Shown here piece by piece: positions 42,595 to 52,008 of a stretch of DNA of 64,000 nucleotides; position 1 is the first letter of the stretch; each line of letters starts with the position of its first letter. The stretch spans positions 3,162,001 through 3,226,000 of the forward strand of contig NZ_CP037864.1 in assembly GCF_004353845.1 (NCBI RefSeq). The letters run 5' to 3'. Below the pieces are notes generated by a model, which was not told where the DNA came from, ran no database searches, and worked only from the letters and a program-made list of their open reading frames with translations. The position numbers were made by a program, and so were the translations under genes. This stretch comes from Citrobacter arsenatis. Its GTDB lineage: Bacteria; Pseudomonadota; Gammaproteobacteria; Enterobacterales; Enterobacteriaceae.

Positions 42595-43506
42595 TTAAGC
42601 GGATTCACCACGTGAAATGACATTTATTTGCTGGCGAAATGCCTGCGGTGTGACCTGATACGTTTGACGAAAAACTTTGCAAAAATAACTGGTTTGCGAA
42701 AAGCCTAAATTACGTGCGATGCTGGCTATGCTCCAGTCACTGTGACAAAGCAACTCTTTGGCACTGGCCATTCGCTGTTGGTTTACCCAGGCATTAAAAC
42801 CGATGCCCTGATACTTTTTGAACAATTTGCTGAAATAATAAGGGCTAAGGTAAACATGGGAGGCGACATCTTCCAGACGCAATTCGTCTGATAAATGTGC
42901 ATCAATATAGCGCAGAGCTTTTTTCATTTTGCTGTCATGAGGATTGGTACCGCGGCTTGCACGTACCGGCTCTGACTGCTGCGGGTTATCTTTGATCACA
43001 ACAAAATTAAGTTGTTTCTTAAGACAATTTTCTACGATGAGCTTGAGAAGATCCGCAGAAGCGATGACTCGCGAATAGTCCATCTCCGGTACATTACGAA
43101 ATTCGCTGACCAGTTCGGGGTCTGCTTGCCAACGGTCATCGACGTTCAGAATATCAACCAGCCCAACATCATTACTTAAGCGTACCTGACCACAGAGTAC
43201 AAACCCAACCAGGTGGCCCGCAATGACCAACGGGATTGAGAAATCAGTAAGTCCGGCGTGACAGCGATAGATGCAGGGTTGATCGGATTTAGAGGCTTCC
43301 AGCCCTCCACAGCGATCGCTCATACGACAACGAGTACTGTGCTGGGGGTGCTGGCGCATCAGCTGGCAAAAAGGGGTGAAATTAAAAAGCTCAGAAATTT
43401 CATCACCGTGAATATTGACAACCACAACGGCCAGACTGGTGGCCTGCGCAAAATCCTGTGCGATTTTATTAATGAGTTCTGAGTTCAGGGCACTCGCAGA
43501 AATCAT
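42595..43506 (-). CDS. pocR: AraC-family propanediol regulator PocR
   Basis: Transcription activator of both the cob and pdu operons in response to 1,2-propanediol. 303 residues: an N-terminal PocR sensory domain (about 10-170) with a Cys/His-rich stretch CRMSDRCGGLEASKSDQPCIYRCHAG, seen as CRMSDRCGG and CIYRCHAG, and a C-terminal double helix-turn-helix with LEDVASHVYLSPYYFSKLFKK and LGFSQTSYFCKVFRQTYQVTP. It lies between the two operons it controls. Confidence 0.96.
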   Translation of the reverse strand: MISASALNSELINKIAQDFAQATSLAVVVVNIHGDEISELFNFTPFCQLMRQHPQHSTRCRMSDRCGGLEASKSDQPCIYRCHAGLTDFSIPLVIAGHLVGFVLCGQVRLSNDVGLVDILNVDDRWQADPELVSEFRNVPEMDYSRVIASADLLKLIVENCLKKQLNFVVIKDNPQQSEPVRASRGTNPHDSKMKKALRYIDAHLSDELRLEDVASHVYLSPYYFSKLFKKYQGIGFNAWVNQQRMASAKELLCHSDWSIASIARNLGFSQTSYFCKVFRQTYQVTPQAFRQQINVISRGESA

Positions 43507-43611
43507 GATAAAACCTCTCAGTTAATTTATTGTTATAAATAAAACATATTATTCACATTCATTTTCATCCTGCCATCCTGAGCATTGATGAAAGTCATCA
43601 TTGAACATAAC

Positions 43612-43639
43612 AAAAGTCTCCCAGTGTTGGGAGACTTTT
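43612..43639 (-). terminator. Terminator downstream of pduF
   Basis: AAAAGTCTCCCA (43612-43623) and TGGGAGACTTTT (43628-43639) form a perfect 12-bp stem with a four-base loop, 68 bases after the pduF stop reading leftward. T-richness on both arms suggests it could work in both directions. It separates pduF from pocR, which also receives its own promoter in this 201-base gap. Confidence 0.85.
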
Positions 43640-43707
43640 TCAGCGGTTCAGGAAACCGGATCACGAAAACAGTTTTTACCTTTCAAAAATAAACTTATTC
43701 TGTGAAG

Positions 43708-44517
43708 CTAGCTCTCATTTTCCTCCAGCTTACACGTATTACACGGTAAATTTTTGCCAATAAAATAACGATAAATTGCTGCACCCGCGCAAGCGCCGAT
43801 GATGGGCGCCACAATCGGGATGATGAAATAAGGAATATCACGTCCACCGGTCATCGCAACATCTCCCCATCCGGCCATCCACGCAAACAATTTAGGGCCA
43901 AAATCACGTGCCGGGTTCATGGCAAATCCGGTGAGCGGACCGGTTGAAGCGCCAATAACAGCAACCAGAAGACCAATCAACAAGGGGGCCAACGGACCTT
44001 TTGGCACACCGTTACCGTCGTCAGTCAGCGCCATGATCATCCCCATCAGAATGGAGGTAATCACCACTTCGACTAACGCAGCCTGCCACACGCTGAGTGC
44101 CGCCGCAGGATAGGTACTAAAAATACTGGCAAGCTGCAGGCTTTCCAGACTGCCGCGCACCATCTGGTGGGCCGATTCATACTCGGTAAACAAGCTGCCG
44201 TAGAGCAAATAAGCCAGCAGTGCGCCACCGAAGGCACCCGCGACCTGTGCCACGGTGTAAGGTAAAACTTTGCGCCCCGGAAAGCAGGCAAACAACCACA
44301 GAGCAATGGTGATAGCAGGGTTGAGATGCGCCCCAGAAATCCCGGCAGTCAGGTAGACCGCAAGCGAGATCCCCAGACCCCATATGATGCAGATCTCCCA
44401 CAATCCCAGGCTGGCACCTGCGACTTTCAGGGCGCTCAGGCATCCAATGCCAAAAAACAAAAACAGCCCGGTACCCAAAAACTCAGCAATGCATTGCGCT
44501 TTTAGTGAATCGTTCAT
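43708..44517 (-). CDS. pduF: Propanediol diffusion facilitator PduF
   Basis: Inner-membrane channel of the MIP/aquaglyceroporin family. 269 residues with six membrane segments and the two half-helix NPA boxes HLNPAITIAL (near 68) and AMNPARDFGPKLFAW (near 200); the Asp after the second box marks the glycerol-type subgroup. The C-terminal tail is Cys-bearing (LPCNTCKLEENES). Divergent from pduA across a shared control region. Confidence 0.95.
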   Translation of the reverse strand: MNDSLKAQCIAEFLGTGLFLFFGIGCLSALKVAGASLGLWEICIIWGLGISLAVYLTAGISGAHLNPAITIALWLFACFPGRKVLPYTVAQVAGAFGGALLAYLLYGSLFTEYESAHQMVRGSLESLQLASIFSTYPAAALSVWQAALVEVVITSILMGMIMALTDDGNGVPKGPLAPLLIGLLVAVIGASTGPLTGFAMNPARDFGPKLFAWMAGWGDVAMTGGRDIPYFIIPIVAPIIGACAGAAIYRYFIGKNLPCNTCKLEENES

Positions 44518-45041
44518 TGTGACACCTTCTAAGCAGAGTTCGTGTCTTTACCAGCGGACTCCTTGCTGGCAAGTAGAATACTTCGAGGCTTACTATAAAA
44601 AGGCGTGTCGGCAAATTGTTGGCAATCTGCGAGCGGTATGACTTTTAAAATCGTGTGACGATAGCAAATTCTTGCCATCATTTTTATTAAAAACGGCCAG
44701 AAAACAGGGCATCCCACTATTACTGACTCTATTTATAAATAATAAAATATTGCGAATGGCAGAATCCTGTTTTCAAACCATCATCACAATTTCATTTCCC
44801 CGCATAGCAAAGGATATTTATCCTGTCACCAGAAAAAGTGTAAATATGGAATTAACATAGCCAAATAGTCACATTGTTAAAATCAAAAATAATCAACAAA
44901 AACAACCACATACAATAAAAAACAGCAATTTTATATCACCCTAACCTCACTATTTTTTCACTCTTACTTTCAAGTCAGCCATTCTTTTTCCTCGCTTCTT
45001 TTTATAGTCATGAAAATCGGGACAACCCAGGCGAGGTCTTT
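44518..45041. promoter_or_regulatory. pduF-pduA divergent control region
   Basis: 524 bases without a gene and AT-rich, holding the divergent pduF and pdu promoters. In Salmonella this space carries PocR sites and is affected by CRP and ArcA. No operator could be assigned with confidence. A GGCGAGG ribosome site precedes pduA. Confidence 0.65.
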
Positions 45042-45323
45042 ATGCAACAAGAAGCGTTAGGAATGGTAGAAACCAAAGGCTTAACTGCAGCCATAGAGGC
45101 CGCAGATGCAATGGTGAAGTCAGCCAATGTAATGCTGGTCGGCTACGAAAAAATTGGTTCAGGGCTGGTAACAGTCATTGTCCGCGGCGATGTCGGTGCA
45201 GTCAAAGCAGCAACAGATGCAGGTGCCGCCGCAGCACGTAACGTGGGAGAAGTGAAAGCCGTACACGTCATTCCACGCCCGCATACCGATGTAGAAAAAA
45301 TCTTACCGAAGGGAATTAGCTAA
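45042..45323 (+). CDS. pduA: Microcompartment shell hexamer PduA
   Basis: Major BMC-H shell protein; its hexamer pore is thought to admit 1,2-propanediol. 93 residues with a single BMC fold: [20 protein letters not shown], the edge-contact Lys of VKSANV, and the pore loop KIGSG around residue 37-41. Ends KILPKGIS. First gene of the operon; its stop and the pduB start share a base (TAATG). Paralog of pduJ. Confidence 0.98.
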
Positions 45324-46135
45324 TGAGCAGCAATGAGCTGGTTGAACAGATCATGGCGCAGGTGATTGCTCGCGTGGCAACGCCGGAACAGCAGGCTATC
45401 CCTGAAAATAATCCTCCAACACGAGAAACGGCTATGGCAGAGAAAAGCTGCAGTTTAACGGAGTTTGTCGGTACTGCGATTGGCGACACCGTCGGTCTGG
45501 TAATCGCCAACGTAGACAGCGCCTTACTGGACGCGATGAAGCTTGAAAAACGTTATCGCTCCATTGGCATCCTCGGCGCACGTACTGGTGCGGGCCCGCA
45601 CATCATGGCCGCCGATGAAGCGGTAAAAGCCACCAATACCGAAGTCGTCAGTATTGAGTTGCCACGTGATACGAAAGGCGGCGCGGGTCACGGTTCGTTG
45701 ATTATTCTCGGCGGCAACGATGTTTCCGACGTGAAACGCGGTATTGAAGTCGCGTTGAAAGAGCTGGATCGCACCTTTGGCGATGTTTATGCCAACGAAG
45801 CCGGTCACATCGAGATGCAATACACCGCACGCGCCAGCTACGCGCTGGAAAAAGCCTTTGGCGCACCAATTGGTCGCGCCTGCGGCGTCATCGTCGGCGC
45901 GCCAGCATCCGTGGGTGTCCTGATGGCTGATACTGCGCTGAAATCCGCCAACGTGGAAGTTGTGGCCTACAGCTCCCCTGCCCATGGCACCAGCTTCAGT
46001 AACGAAGCCATCCTGGTCATTTCAGGTGATTCCGGCGCTGTTCGCCAGGCCGTTATCTCCGCCCGTGAAATCGGTAAAACCGTACTCGGGACCCTCGGCT
46101 CAGAGCCGAAAAACGATCGTCCGTCCTACATCTGA
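45323..46135 (+). CDS. pduB: Microcompartment shell trimer PduB (with internal start PduB')
   Basis: Tandem-BMC (BMC-T) shell protein. 270 residues; the first 37 form an extension with an amphipathic helix (SNELVEQIMAQVIARV) that ties the enzyme core to the shell in Salmonella. A second start, Met38 at 45434 (MAEKSCSLTEFVGTAIGD), would give the shorter PduB', as is made in Salmonella. Two BMC domains lie at about 50-140 and 160-260, the second with GASVGVLMADTALKSANVEVV-like text. Confidence 0.97.
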   Translation: MSSNELVEQIMAQVIARVATPEQQAIPENNPPTRETAMAEKSCSLTEFVGTAIGDTVGLVIANVDSALLDAMKLEKRYRSIGILGARTGAGPHIMAADEAVKATNTEVVSIELPRDTKGGAGHGSLIILGGNDVSDVKRGIEVALKELDRTFGDVYANEAGHIEMQYTARASYALEKAFGAPIGRACGVIVGAPASVGVLMADTALKSANVEVVAYSSPAHGTSFSNEAILVISGDSGAVRQAVISAREIGKTVLGTLGSEPKNDRPSYI

Positions 46136-46153
46136 TATCAGTGAGGCTGATTC

Positions 46154-47818
46154 ATGAGATCGAAAAGATTTGAAGCACTGGCGAAGCGCCCTGTGAACCA
46201 GGATGGCTTCGTTAAGGAGTGGATCGAAGAAGGCTTCATTGCGATGGAAAGCCCGAACGACCCCAAACCGTCGATTAAAATCGTCAACGGTACAGTCACT
46301 GAGCTGGACGGTAAATCTGCCAGTGAATTTGACTTAATTGACCATTTCATTGCCCGTTATGGCATTAACCTGGCGCGCGCTGAAGAAGTCATGGCGATGG
46401 ACTCGGTCAAACTCGCCAATATGCTTTGCGATCCTAACGTGAAGCGCAAAGACATTGTGCCGCTGACCACCGCAATGACGCCGGCAAAAATTGTCGAAGT
46501 GGTGTCCCATATGAATGTCGTTGAGATGATGATGGCCATGCAGAAAATGCGTGCTCGCCGGACCCCATCTCAACAGGCGCACGTTACAAACGTTAAAGAT
46601 AACCCGGTGCAAATTGCCGCTGATGCCGCTGAAGGCGCATGGCGCGGGTTCGACGAACAGGAAACAACCGTTGCCGTTGCGCGTTATGCGCCATTTAACG
46701 CCATTGCGCTGTTAGTCGGCTCACAGGTTGGACGCCCTGGCGTATTAACCCAGTGTTCACTGGAAGAAGCGACCGAACTTAAACTCGGCATGTTAGGCCA
46801 CACCTGCTACGCGGAAACCATCTCCGTCTATGGTACTGAACCCGTCTTTACCGACGGCGACGATACGCCATGGTCGAAAGGCTTCCTCGCCTCTTCCTAC
46901 GCCTCTCGCGGTCTGAAAATGCGCTTTACCTCCGGATCTGGCTCAGAAGTTCAGATGGGTTACGCCGAAGGCAAATCGATGCTATATCTGGAAGCCCGCT
47001 GTATTTACATCACCAAAGCCGCTGGCGTACAGGGTTTACAGAACGGTTCCGTAAGCTGCATCGGCGTGCCTTCCGCTGTGCCATCAGGCATTCGTGCGGT
47101 GCTTGCTGAAAACCTGATCTGTTCTTCTCTGGATCTGGAATGCGCCTCCAGCAACGACCAAACCTTTACCCACTCGGATATGCGTCGTACTGCCCGCCTG
47201 CTGATGCAGTTCCTGCCGGGTACTGACTTCATCTCTTCCGGTTATTCCGCAGTGCCGAACTACGACAACATGTTTGCGGGTTCGAACGAGGATGCTGAAG
47301 ATTTTGACGACTACAACGTTCTCCAGCGTGACCTCAAGGTAGATGGGGGACTGCGTCCGGTTCGTGAAGAAGACGTTATCGCCATTCGTAACAAAGCGGC
47401 GCGCGCACTGCAGGCCGTCTTTGCTGGAATGGGATTACCGCCAATCACGGATGAAGAGGTGGAAGCTGCAACCTACGCCCACGGTTCGAAAGATATGCCG
47501 GAGCGAAACATCGTTGAAGACATCAAGTTTGCACAAGAGATCATCAATAAAAACCGTAACGGTCTGGAAGTGGTGAAAGCCCTTGCTCAGGGCGGTTTTA
47601 CCGATGTCGCTCAGGACATGCTCAACATCCAGAAAGCCAAGCTAACCGGGGATTATCTGCATACCTCCGCCATTATCGTTGGCGACGGACAGGTGCTATC
47701 CGCAGTAAATGACGTCAATGACTATGCCGGTCCGGCAACAGGTTATCGCCTGCAAGGCGAACGCTGGGAAGAGATCAAAAATATCCCTGGCGCACTTGAT
47801 CCCAACGAACTTGGCTAA
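46154..47818 (+). CDS. pduC: Propanediol dehydratase large subunit PduC
   Basis: Alpha subunit of the adenosylcobalamin-dependent diol dehydratase that turns 1,2-propanediol into propionaldehyde. 554 residues, the usual length, a TIM barrel holding substrate and potassium. RSKRFEALAKRPVNQDGFVKEW at the N-terminus and GYSAVPNYDNMFAGSNEDAED near 360 are characteristic (GYSAVPNYDN and NEDAEDFDDYN quoted separately). Lumenal core enzyme; acts with PduD and PduE. Confidence 0.98.
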   Translation: MRSKRFEALAKRPVNQDGFVKEWIEEGFIAMESPNDPKPSIKIVNGTVTELDGKSASEFDLIDHFIARYGINLARAEEVMAMDSVKLANMLCDPNVKRKDIVPLTTAMTPAKIVEVVSHMNVVEMMMAMQKMRARRTPSQQAHVTNVKDNPVQIAADAAEGAWRGFDEQETTVAVARYAPFNAIALLVGSQVGRPGVLTQCSLEEATELKLGMLGHTCYAETISVYGTEPVFTDGDDTPWSKGFLASSYASRGLKMRFTSGSGSEVQMGYAEGKSMLYLEARCIYITKAAGVQGLQNGSVSCIGVPSAVPSGIRAVLAENLICSSLDLECASSNDQTFTHSDMRRTARLLMQFLPGTDFISSGYSAVPNYDNMFAGSNEDAEDFDDYNVLQRDLKVDGGLRPVREEDVIAIRNKAARALQAVFAGMGLPPITDEEVEAATYAHGSKDMPERNIVEDIKFAQEIINKNRNGLEVVKALAQGGFTDVAQDMLNIQKAKLTGDYLHTSAIIVGDGQVLSAVNDVNDYAGPATGYRLQGERWEEIKNIPGALDPNELG

Positions 47819-47828
47819 GGGGTGAAAA

Positions 47829-48503
47829 ATGGAAATCAATGAAAAGCTGCTGCGCCAGATAATTGAAGACGTACTGTCTGAAATGCAAACCAGCGACAAA
47901 CCCGTCTCATTCCGCGCATCGACAGCGGCTAGCGCGCCTCAGGCTGCTGCGGCACAGGGAGACAGCTTTCTGACCGAGATTGGTGAAGCCAAACAAGGCC
48001 AGCAGCAGGATGAAGTGATTATTGCCGTAGGTCCGGCGTTTGGACTGTCGCAAACCGTCAATATTGTAGGGATCCCGCATAAGAATATCTTGCGCGAGGT
48101 GATTGCCGGTATTGAAGAGGAAGGTATTAAAGCGCGCGTTATTCGCTGCTTTAAATCCTCCGATGTGGCATTCGTCGCTGTGGAAGGTAACCGTCTGAGC
48201 GGTTCCGGGATCTCTATCGGCATCCAGTCAAAAGGCACAACGGTTATCCACCAGCAGGGTCTGCCGCCGCTTTCTAACCTGGAATTGTTCCCTCAGGCAC
48301 CGCTTCTGACGCTGGAAACCTATCGCCAGATCGGTAAAAACGCCGCGCGTTATGCCAAGCGTGAGTCTCCGCAACCGGTTCCTACTCTGAATGACCAGAT
48401 GGCTCGCCCTAAGTACCAGGCGAAATCGGCCATTCTGCACATAAAAGAGACTAAATACGTCGTGACGGGCAAAAACCCGCAGGAACTGCGCGTGGCGCTT
48501 TAA
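47829..48503 (+). CDS. pduD: Propanediol dehydratase medium subunit PduD
   Basis: Beta subunit of diol dehydratase. 224 residues. The N-terminal amphipathic helix MEINEKLLRQIIEDVLSEMQ is an encapsulation signal that targets the enzyme to the compartment; a variable linker rich in Ala, Ser and Gln follows, then the cobalamin-contacting domain (IIAVGPAFGLSQTVNIVGIPHK). Ten bases after pduC. Confidence 0.97.
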   Translation: MEINEKLLRQIIEDVLSEMQTSDKPVSFRASTAASAPQAAAAQGDSFLTEIGEAKQGQQQDEVIIAVGPAFGLSQTVNIVGIPHKNILREVIAGIEEEGIKARVIRCFKSSDVAFVAVEGNRLSGSGISIGIQSKGTTVIHQQGLPPLSNLELFPQAPLLTLETYRQIGKNAARYAKRESPQPVPTLNDQMARPKYQAKSAILHIKETKYVVTGKNPQELRVAL

Positions 48504-48517
48504 TAAAGGATAACTCC

Positions 48518-49036
48518 ATGAATACCGATGCAATTGAATCGATGGTTCGGGATGTGCTGAGCCGGATGAACAGCCTGCAAGGCGAGTCCGTAACTCCTGC
48601 TGCGGCGAGCTCATCAACACATACCGCGAAAGTCACGGATTACCCTCTCGCGAATAAACATCCTGAGTGGGTAAAAACCGCAACCAACAAAACGTTGGAT
48701 GATTTCACGCTCGAAAATGTTCTGAGCAACAAGGTGACGGCGCAGGACATGCGCATCACCCCTGAAACGTTGCGCCTGCAGGCGGAAATCGCCAAAGATG
48801 CCGGACGTGACAGACTGGCGATGAACTTCGAGCGCGCCGCTGAGCTAACCGCTGTTCCTGACGATCGCATTCTTGAGATCTACAACGCGCTGCGCCCGTA
48901 CCGCTCAACGAAAGATGAGCTGATGGCCATCGCTGACGATCTCGAAAATCGTTATCAGGCCAAGATCTGTGCAGCTTTCGTTCGTGAAGCGGCAGCGCTG
49001 TACGTTGAGCGTAAAAAACTCAAAGGCGACGACTAA
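48518..49036 (+). CDS. pduE: Propanediol dehydratase small subunit PduE
   Basis: Gamma subunit of diol dehydratase. 172 residues with an N-terminal helix (TDAIESMVRDVLSRM) that looks like an encapsulation peptide, a Ser/Ala-rich linker and a conserved helical domain with LTAVPDDRILEIYNALRPYRST. Follows pduD by 14 bases. Confidence 0.97.
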   Translation: MNTDAIESMVRDVLSRMNSLQGESVTPAAASSSTHTAKVTDYPLANKHPEWVKTATNKTLDDFTLENVLSNKVTAQDMRITPETLRLQAEIAKDAGRDRLAMNFERAAELTAVPDDRILEIYNALRPYRSTKDELMAIADDLENRYQAKICAAFVREAAALYVERKKLKGDD

Positions 49037-49051
49037 CTCAGGGACAGGATC

Positions 49052-50884
49052 ATGCGATATATAGCTGGCATTGACATAGGCAACTCATCAACGGAAGTCG
49101 CTCTGGCTATCCTGGATGAGTCTGGCGCGCTGAGCATCACCGGCAGCGCGCTGGCGGAAACCACCGGGATTAAGGGCACATTACGTAATGTGTTTGGCAT
49201 TCAGGAGGCACTTACGCTGGCGGCAAAAAACGCCGGTATCAATGTCAGCGATATTTCGCTCATCCGTATTAACGAAGCCACCCCGGTCATTGGCGACGTG
49301 GCGATGGAAACGATCACCGAAACCATCATCACTGAATCCACCATGATCGGCCACAACCCTAAAACGCCAGGCGGCGTCGGGTTAGGCGTGGGCGTCACTA
49401 TTACGCCGGAAGACCTGCTCAGTCGCCCGGCGGATACGCCCTACATTCTGGTGGTGTCATCGGCATTTGATTTCGCCGATGTCGCCACGATGATTAATGC
49501 CTCCGTACGCGCCGGATACCGGCTAACTGGCGTTATTTTGCAGCAGGACGATGGCGTACTGGTCAGTAATCGTCTGACCCAGCCCCTGCCCATCGTCGAT
49601 GAAGTCCTTCATATTGACCGCATCCCGTTGGGTATGTTGGCAGCCATTGAGGTCGCGGTCCCAGGAAAGGTTATTGAAACGCTTTCTAACCCCTACGGAA
49701 TTGCAACCGTCTTTGGCCTTAATGCCGACGAGACTAAAAATATTGTCCCGATGGCGCGGGCGCTGATCGGCAACCGTTCTGCCGTGGTGGTGAAAACACC
49801 GTCAGGAGATGTGAAAGCACGAGCCATTCCTGCCGGAAATCTGGAGCTACAGTCGCAGGGTCGTACCGTGCGCGTCGACGTTGCAGCTGGCGCTGAAGCG
49901 ATTATGAAAGCGGTTGGTGAATGCCCAAAACTGGATAACGTTACCGGAGAAGCGGGTACCAATATTGGCGGCATGCTGGAACATGTGCGCCAGACAATGG
50001 CTGAATTAACCAACAAACCCAGCCACGAGATTTTTATTCAGGATCTGCTGGCAGTCGATACCTCGGTTCCCGTCAGCGTAACAGGTGGCCTGGCTGGTGA
50101 GTTCTCGCTTGAACAGGCTGTCGGAATTGCCTCCATGGTGAAATCAGACCGCCTGCAAATGGCGATGATTGCCCAGGAAATCACACAAAAGCTCAACATT
50201 GACGTCCAGGTTGGTGGCGCCGAAGCCGAAGCGGCCATTCTGGGGGCCCTCACCACGCCAGGCACGACGCGACCGTTGGCTATTCTGGATCTTGGTGCGG
50301 GATCGACTGACGCCTCCATCATCAACCCGAAAGGCGAAATTATTGCCACACACCTGGCGGGCGCGGGCGATATGGTCACGATGATCATTACCCGTGAACT
50401 GGGGCTGGATGACCGTTATCTCGCTGAAGAGATCAAAAAGCACCCACTGGCAAAAGTCGAAAGCTTGTTCCATCTTCGCCACGAAGATGGCAGCGTCCAG
50501 TTCTTCCCCACGCCTCTCCCACCAACGGTTTTTGCCCGCGTGTGTGTAGTAAAACCCGATGAACTGGTGCCACTGCCAGGCGAACTGGCGCTGGAGAAAG
50601 TGCGGGCCATTCGCCGCAGCGCGAAAGAACGCGTTTTCGTTACCAATGCGCTCAGAGCGTTACGTCAGGTGAGTCCGACCGGGAACATTCGGGATATTCC
50701 CTTTGTGGTACTGGTTGGCGGCTCATCTCTGGACTTCGAAGTTCCGCAACTGGTTACCGATGCACTGGCACATTATCGCCTGGTTGCCGGGCGCGGCAAC
50801 ATTCGTGGCATCGAGGGTCCACGCAATGCGGTTGCGACCGGGCTGATTCTCTCCTGGCACAAGGCGTTCGCTCATGGAAAGTAA
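49052..50884 (+). CDS. pduG: Diol dehydratase reactivase large subunit PduG
   Basis: ATP-driven chaperone that expels damaged cobalamin from diol dehydratase. 610 residues with an actin/Hsp70-like ATPase: RYIAGIDIGNSSTEVALA at the N-terminus and AILDLGAGSTDASII near 410. An inserted domain (about 90-250) contains TPGGVGLGVGVTITPEDL. Overlaps pduH by 11 bases. Confidence 0.97.
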   Translation: MRYIAGIDIGNSSTEVALAILDESGALSITGSALAETTGIKGTLRNVFGIQEALTLAAKNAGINVSDISLIRINEATPVIGDVAMETITETIITESTMIGHNPKTPGGVGLGVGVTITPEDLLSRPADTPYILVVSSAFDFADVATMINASVRAGYRLTGVILQQDDGVLVSNRLTQPLPIVDEVLHIDRIPLGMLAAIEVAVPGKVIETLSNPYGIATVFGLNADETKNIVPMARALIGNRSAVVVKTPSGDVKARAIPAGNLELQSQGRTVRVDVAAGAEAIMKAVGECPKLDNVTGEAGTNIGGMLEHVRQTMAELTNKPSHEIFIQDLLAVDTSVPVSVTGGLAGEFSLEQAVGIASMVKSDRLQMAMIAQEITQKLNIDVQVGGAEAEAAILGALTTPGTTRPLAILDLGAGSTDASIINPKGEIIATHLAGAGDMVTMIITRELGLDDRYLAEEIKKHPLAKVESLFHLRHEDGSVQFFPTPLPPTVFARVCVVKPDELVPLPGELALEKVRAIRRSAKERVFVTNALRALRQVSPTGNIRDIPFVVLVGGSSLDFEVPQLVTDALAHYRLVAGRGNIRGIEGPRNAVATGLILSWHKAFAHGK

Positions 50885-51224
50885 TCACACCACGCCCACC
50901 ATCGTTATCTTCACCACTTCTGACTGCATTGACGTCTGGAATGACGTGCTGCTGGGTATTGAAGAAGAAGGAATCCCCTTTGTGATTCAGGTGAGCCAAT
51001 CAACTGACGTTATCCACAACGCATGGCTGGCGGCCTGCCAATCGCCATTGCTGGTTGGCATTGGCTGCAATCGCGAAAAACTGGTCGTGCACTACAAAAA
51101 CTTACCCACATCAGCGCCACTTTTTACGCTGACGTATCAACAAGATAGCCACGCTCGTCGCAGCATTGGTAATAACGCTGCGCGGCTGGTTAAAGGCATT
51201 CCGTTCCGGGAATGCCACTCATAA
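50874..51224 (+). CDS. pduH: Diol dehydratase reactivase small subunit PduH
   Basis: Partner of PduG that swaps with the PduD subunit during reactivation. 116 residues; the fold resembles the dehydratase beta subunit, with LGIEEEGIPFVIQVSQSTDV and LVGIGCNREKLVVHYKNLP. The start overlaps pduG by 11 bases and lies within MESNHTTPT. Confidence 0.95.
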   Translation: MESNHTTPTIVIFTTSDCIDVWNDVLLGIEEEGIPFVIQVSQSTDVIHNAWLAACQSPLLVGIGCNREKLVVHYKNLPTSAPLFTLTYQQDSHARRSIGNNAARLVKGIPFRECHS

Positions 51225-51243
51225 CCCACAGGAGAAAAGCAGT

Positions 51244-51519
51244 ATGAATAACGCACTGGGACTGGTTGAAACAAAAGGGCTTGTCGGTGCTATTGAAGCC
51301 GCTGATGCCATGGTGAAATCCGCAAACGTGCAGTTGGTTGGTTACGAAAAAATCGGCTCAGGTCTTATCACCGTTATGGTTCGCGGCGATGTCGGCGCGG
51401 TAAAAGCTGCCGTAGATGCCGGAAGCGCAGCGGCGAGCGCCGTTGGTGAGGTGAAATCCTGCCACGTTATCCCGCGTCCGCACAGCGACGTTGAAGCCAT
51501 TTTACCTAAATCCGCTTAA
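51244..51519 (+). CDS. pduJ: Microcompartment shell hexamer PduJ
   Basis: Major BMC-H shell protein, 91 residues, very like PduA (shared [22 protein letters not shown]). The start at 51244 (MNNALGLVETKG) follows GGAGAAAAGC; the upstream open frame is pduH text in another phase. Synonymous positions differ widely from pduA, so the paralogs are old. It is usually the most abundant shell protein with a role in closing and curving the shell. Confidence 0.97.
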   Translation: MNNALGLVETKGLVGAIEAADAMVKSANVQLVGYEKIGSGLITVMVRGDVGAVKAAVDAGSAAASAVGEVKSCHVIPRPHSDVEAILPKSA

Positions 51520-51543
51520 GCCGTTAAAACCAAGGAGCACAGC

Positions 51544-52008
51544 GTGAAGCAATCACTGGGATTACTTGAAGTTAGTGGTCTGGCATTAGCCATCAGTTGC
51601 GCGGACGTCATGGCGAAAGCCGCCTCCATCACGCTGGTGGGCCTCGAAAAAACCAACGGCTCAGGCTGGACGGTGATCAAGATAATCGGGGATGTGGCCT
51701 CCGTCCAGGCGGCCATTTCCACCGGTGTCAGTTTCGCAGAACACCGTGACGGGCTGGTGGCCCACAAAGTCATATCCAGACCAGGGGACGGTATCCTGTC
51801 ACATAGCGTTATTGAGAAGTCTGAACCGACCCCTGAGCCTACACCAGCCGTAGCGCATGAGGAGATGTTTGTAGACCCGGCAGCACCTGAAGCGCCGCAA
51901 GATGCAGAACTGATTAGCTGCAATCTGTGTCTTGACCCTGCCTGCCCCCGTCAAAAGGGCGAGCCGCGCTCTCTTTGTCTGCACTCTGGCAAACGAGGTG
52001 AAGCGTGA
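51544..52008 (+). CDS. pduK: Microcompartment shell protein PduK
   Basis: BMC-H domain (about 1-90) with a C-terminal extension, 154 residues, starting at a GTG preceded by CCAAGGAGC. The tail is Pro/Glu-rich and ends in a cysteine cluster CNLCLDPACPRQKGEPRSLC, which suggests metal or iron-sulfur binding (inference). A minor shell component in Salmonella. Its stop overlaps the pduL ATG by one base. Confidence 0.95.
   Translation: MKQSLGLLEVSGLALAISCADVMAKAASITLVGLEKTNGSGWTVIKIIGDVASVQAAISTGVSFAEHRDGLVAHKVISRPGDGILSHSVIEKSEPTPEPTPAVAHEEMFVDPAAPEAPQDAELISCNLCLDPACPRQKGEPRSLCLHSGKRGEA

Noticed and set aside
45042..51519. Recent gene conversion between pduA and pduJ
   Set aside because: Protein sequences are close but synonymous bases differ at many codons, as expected for old paralogs under constraint.
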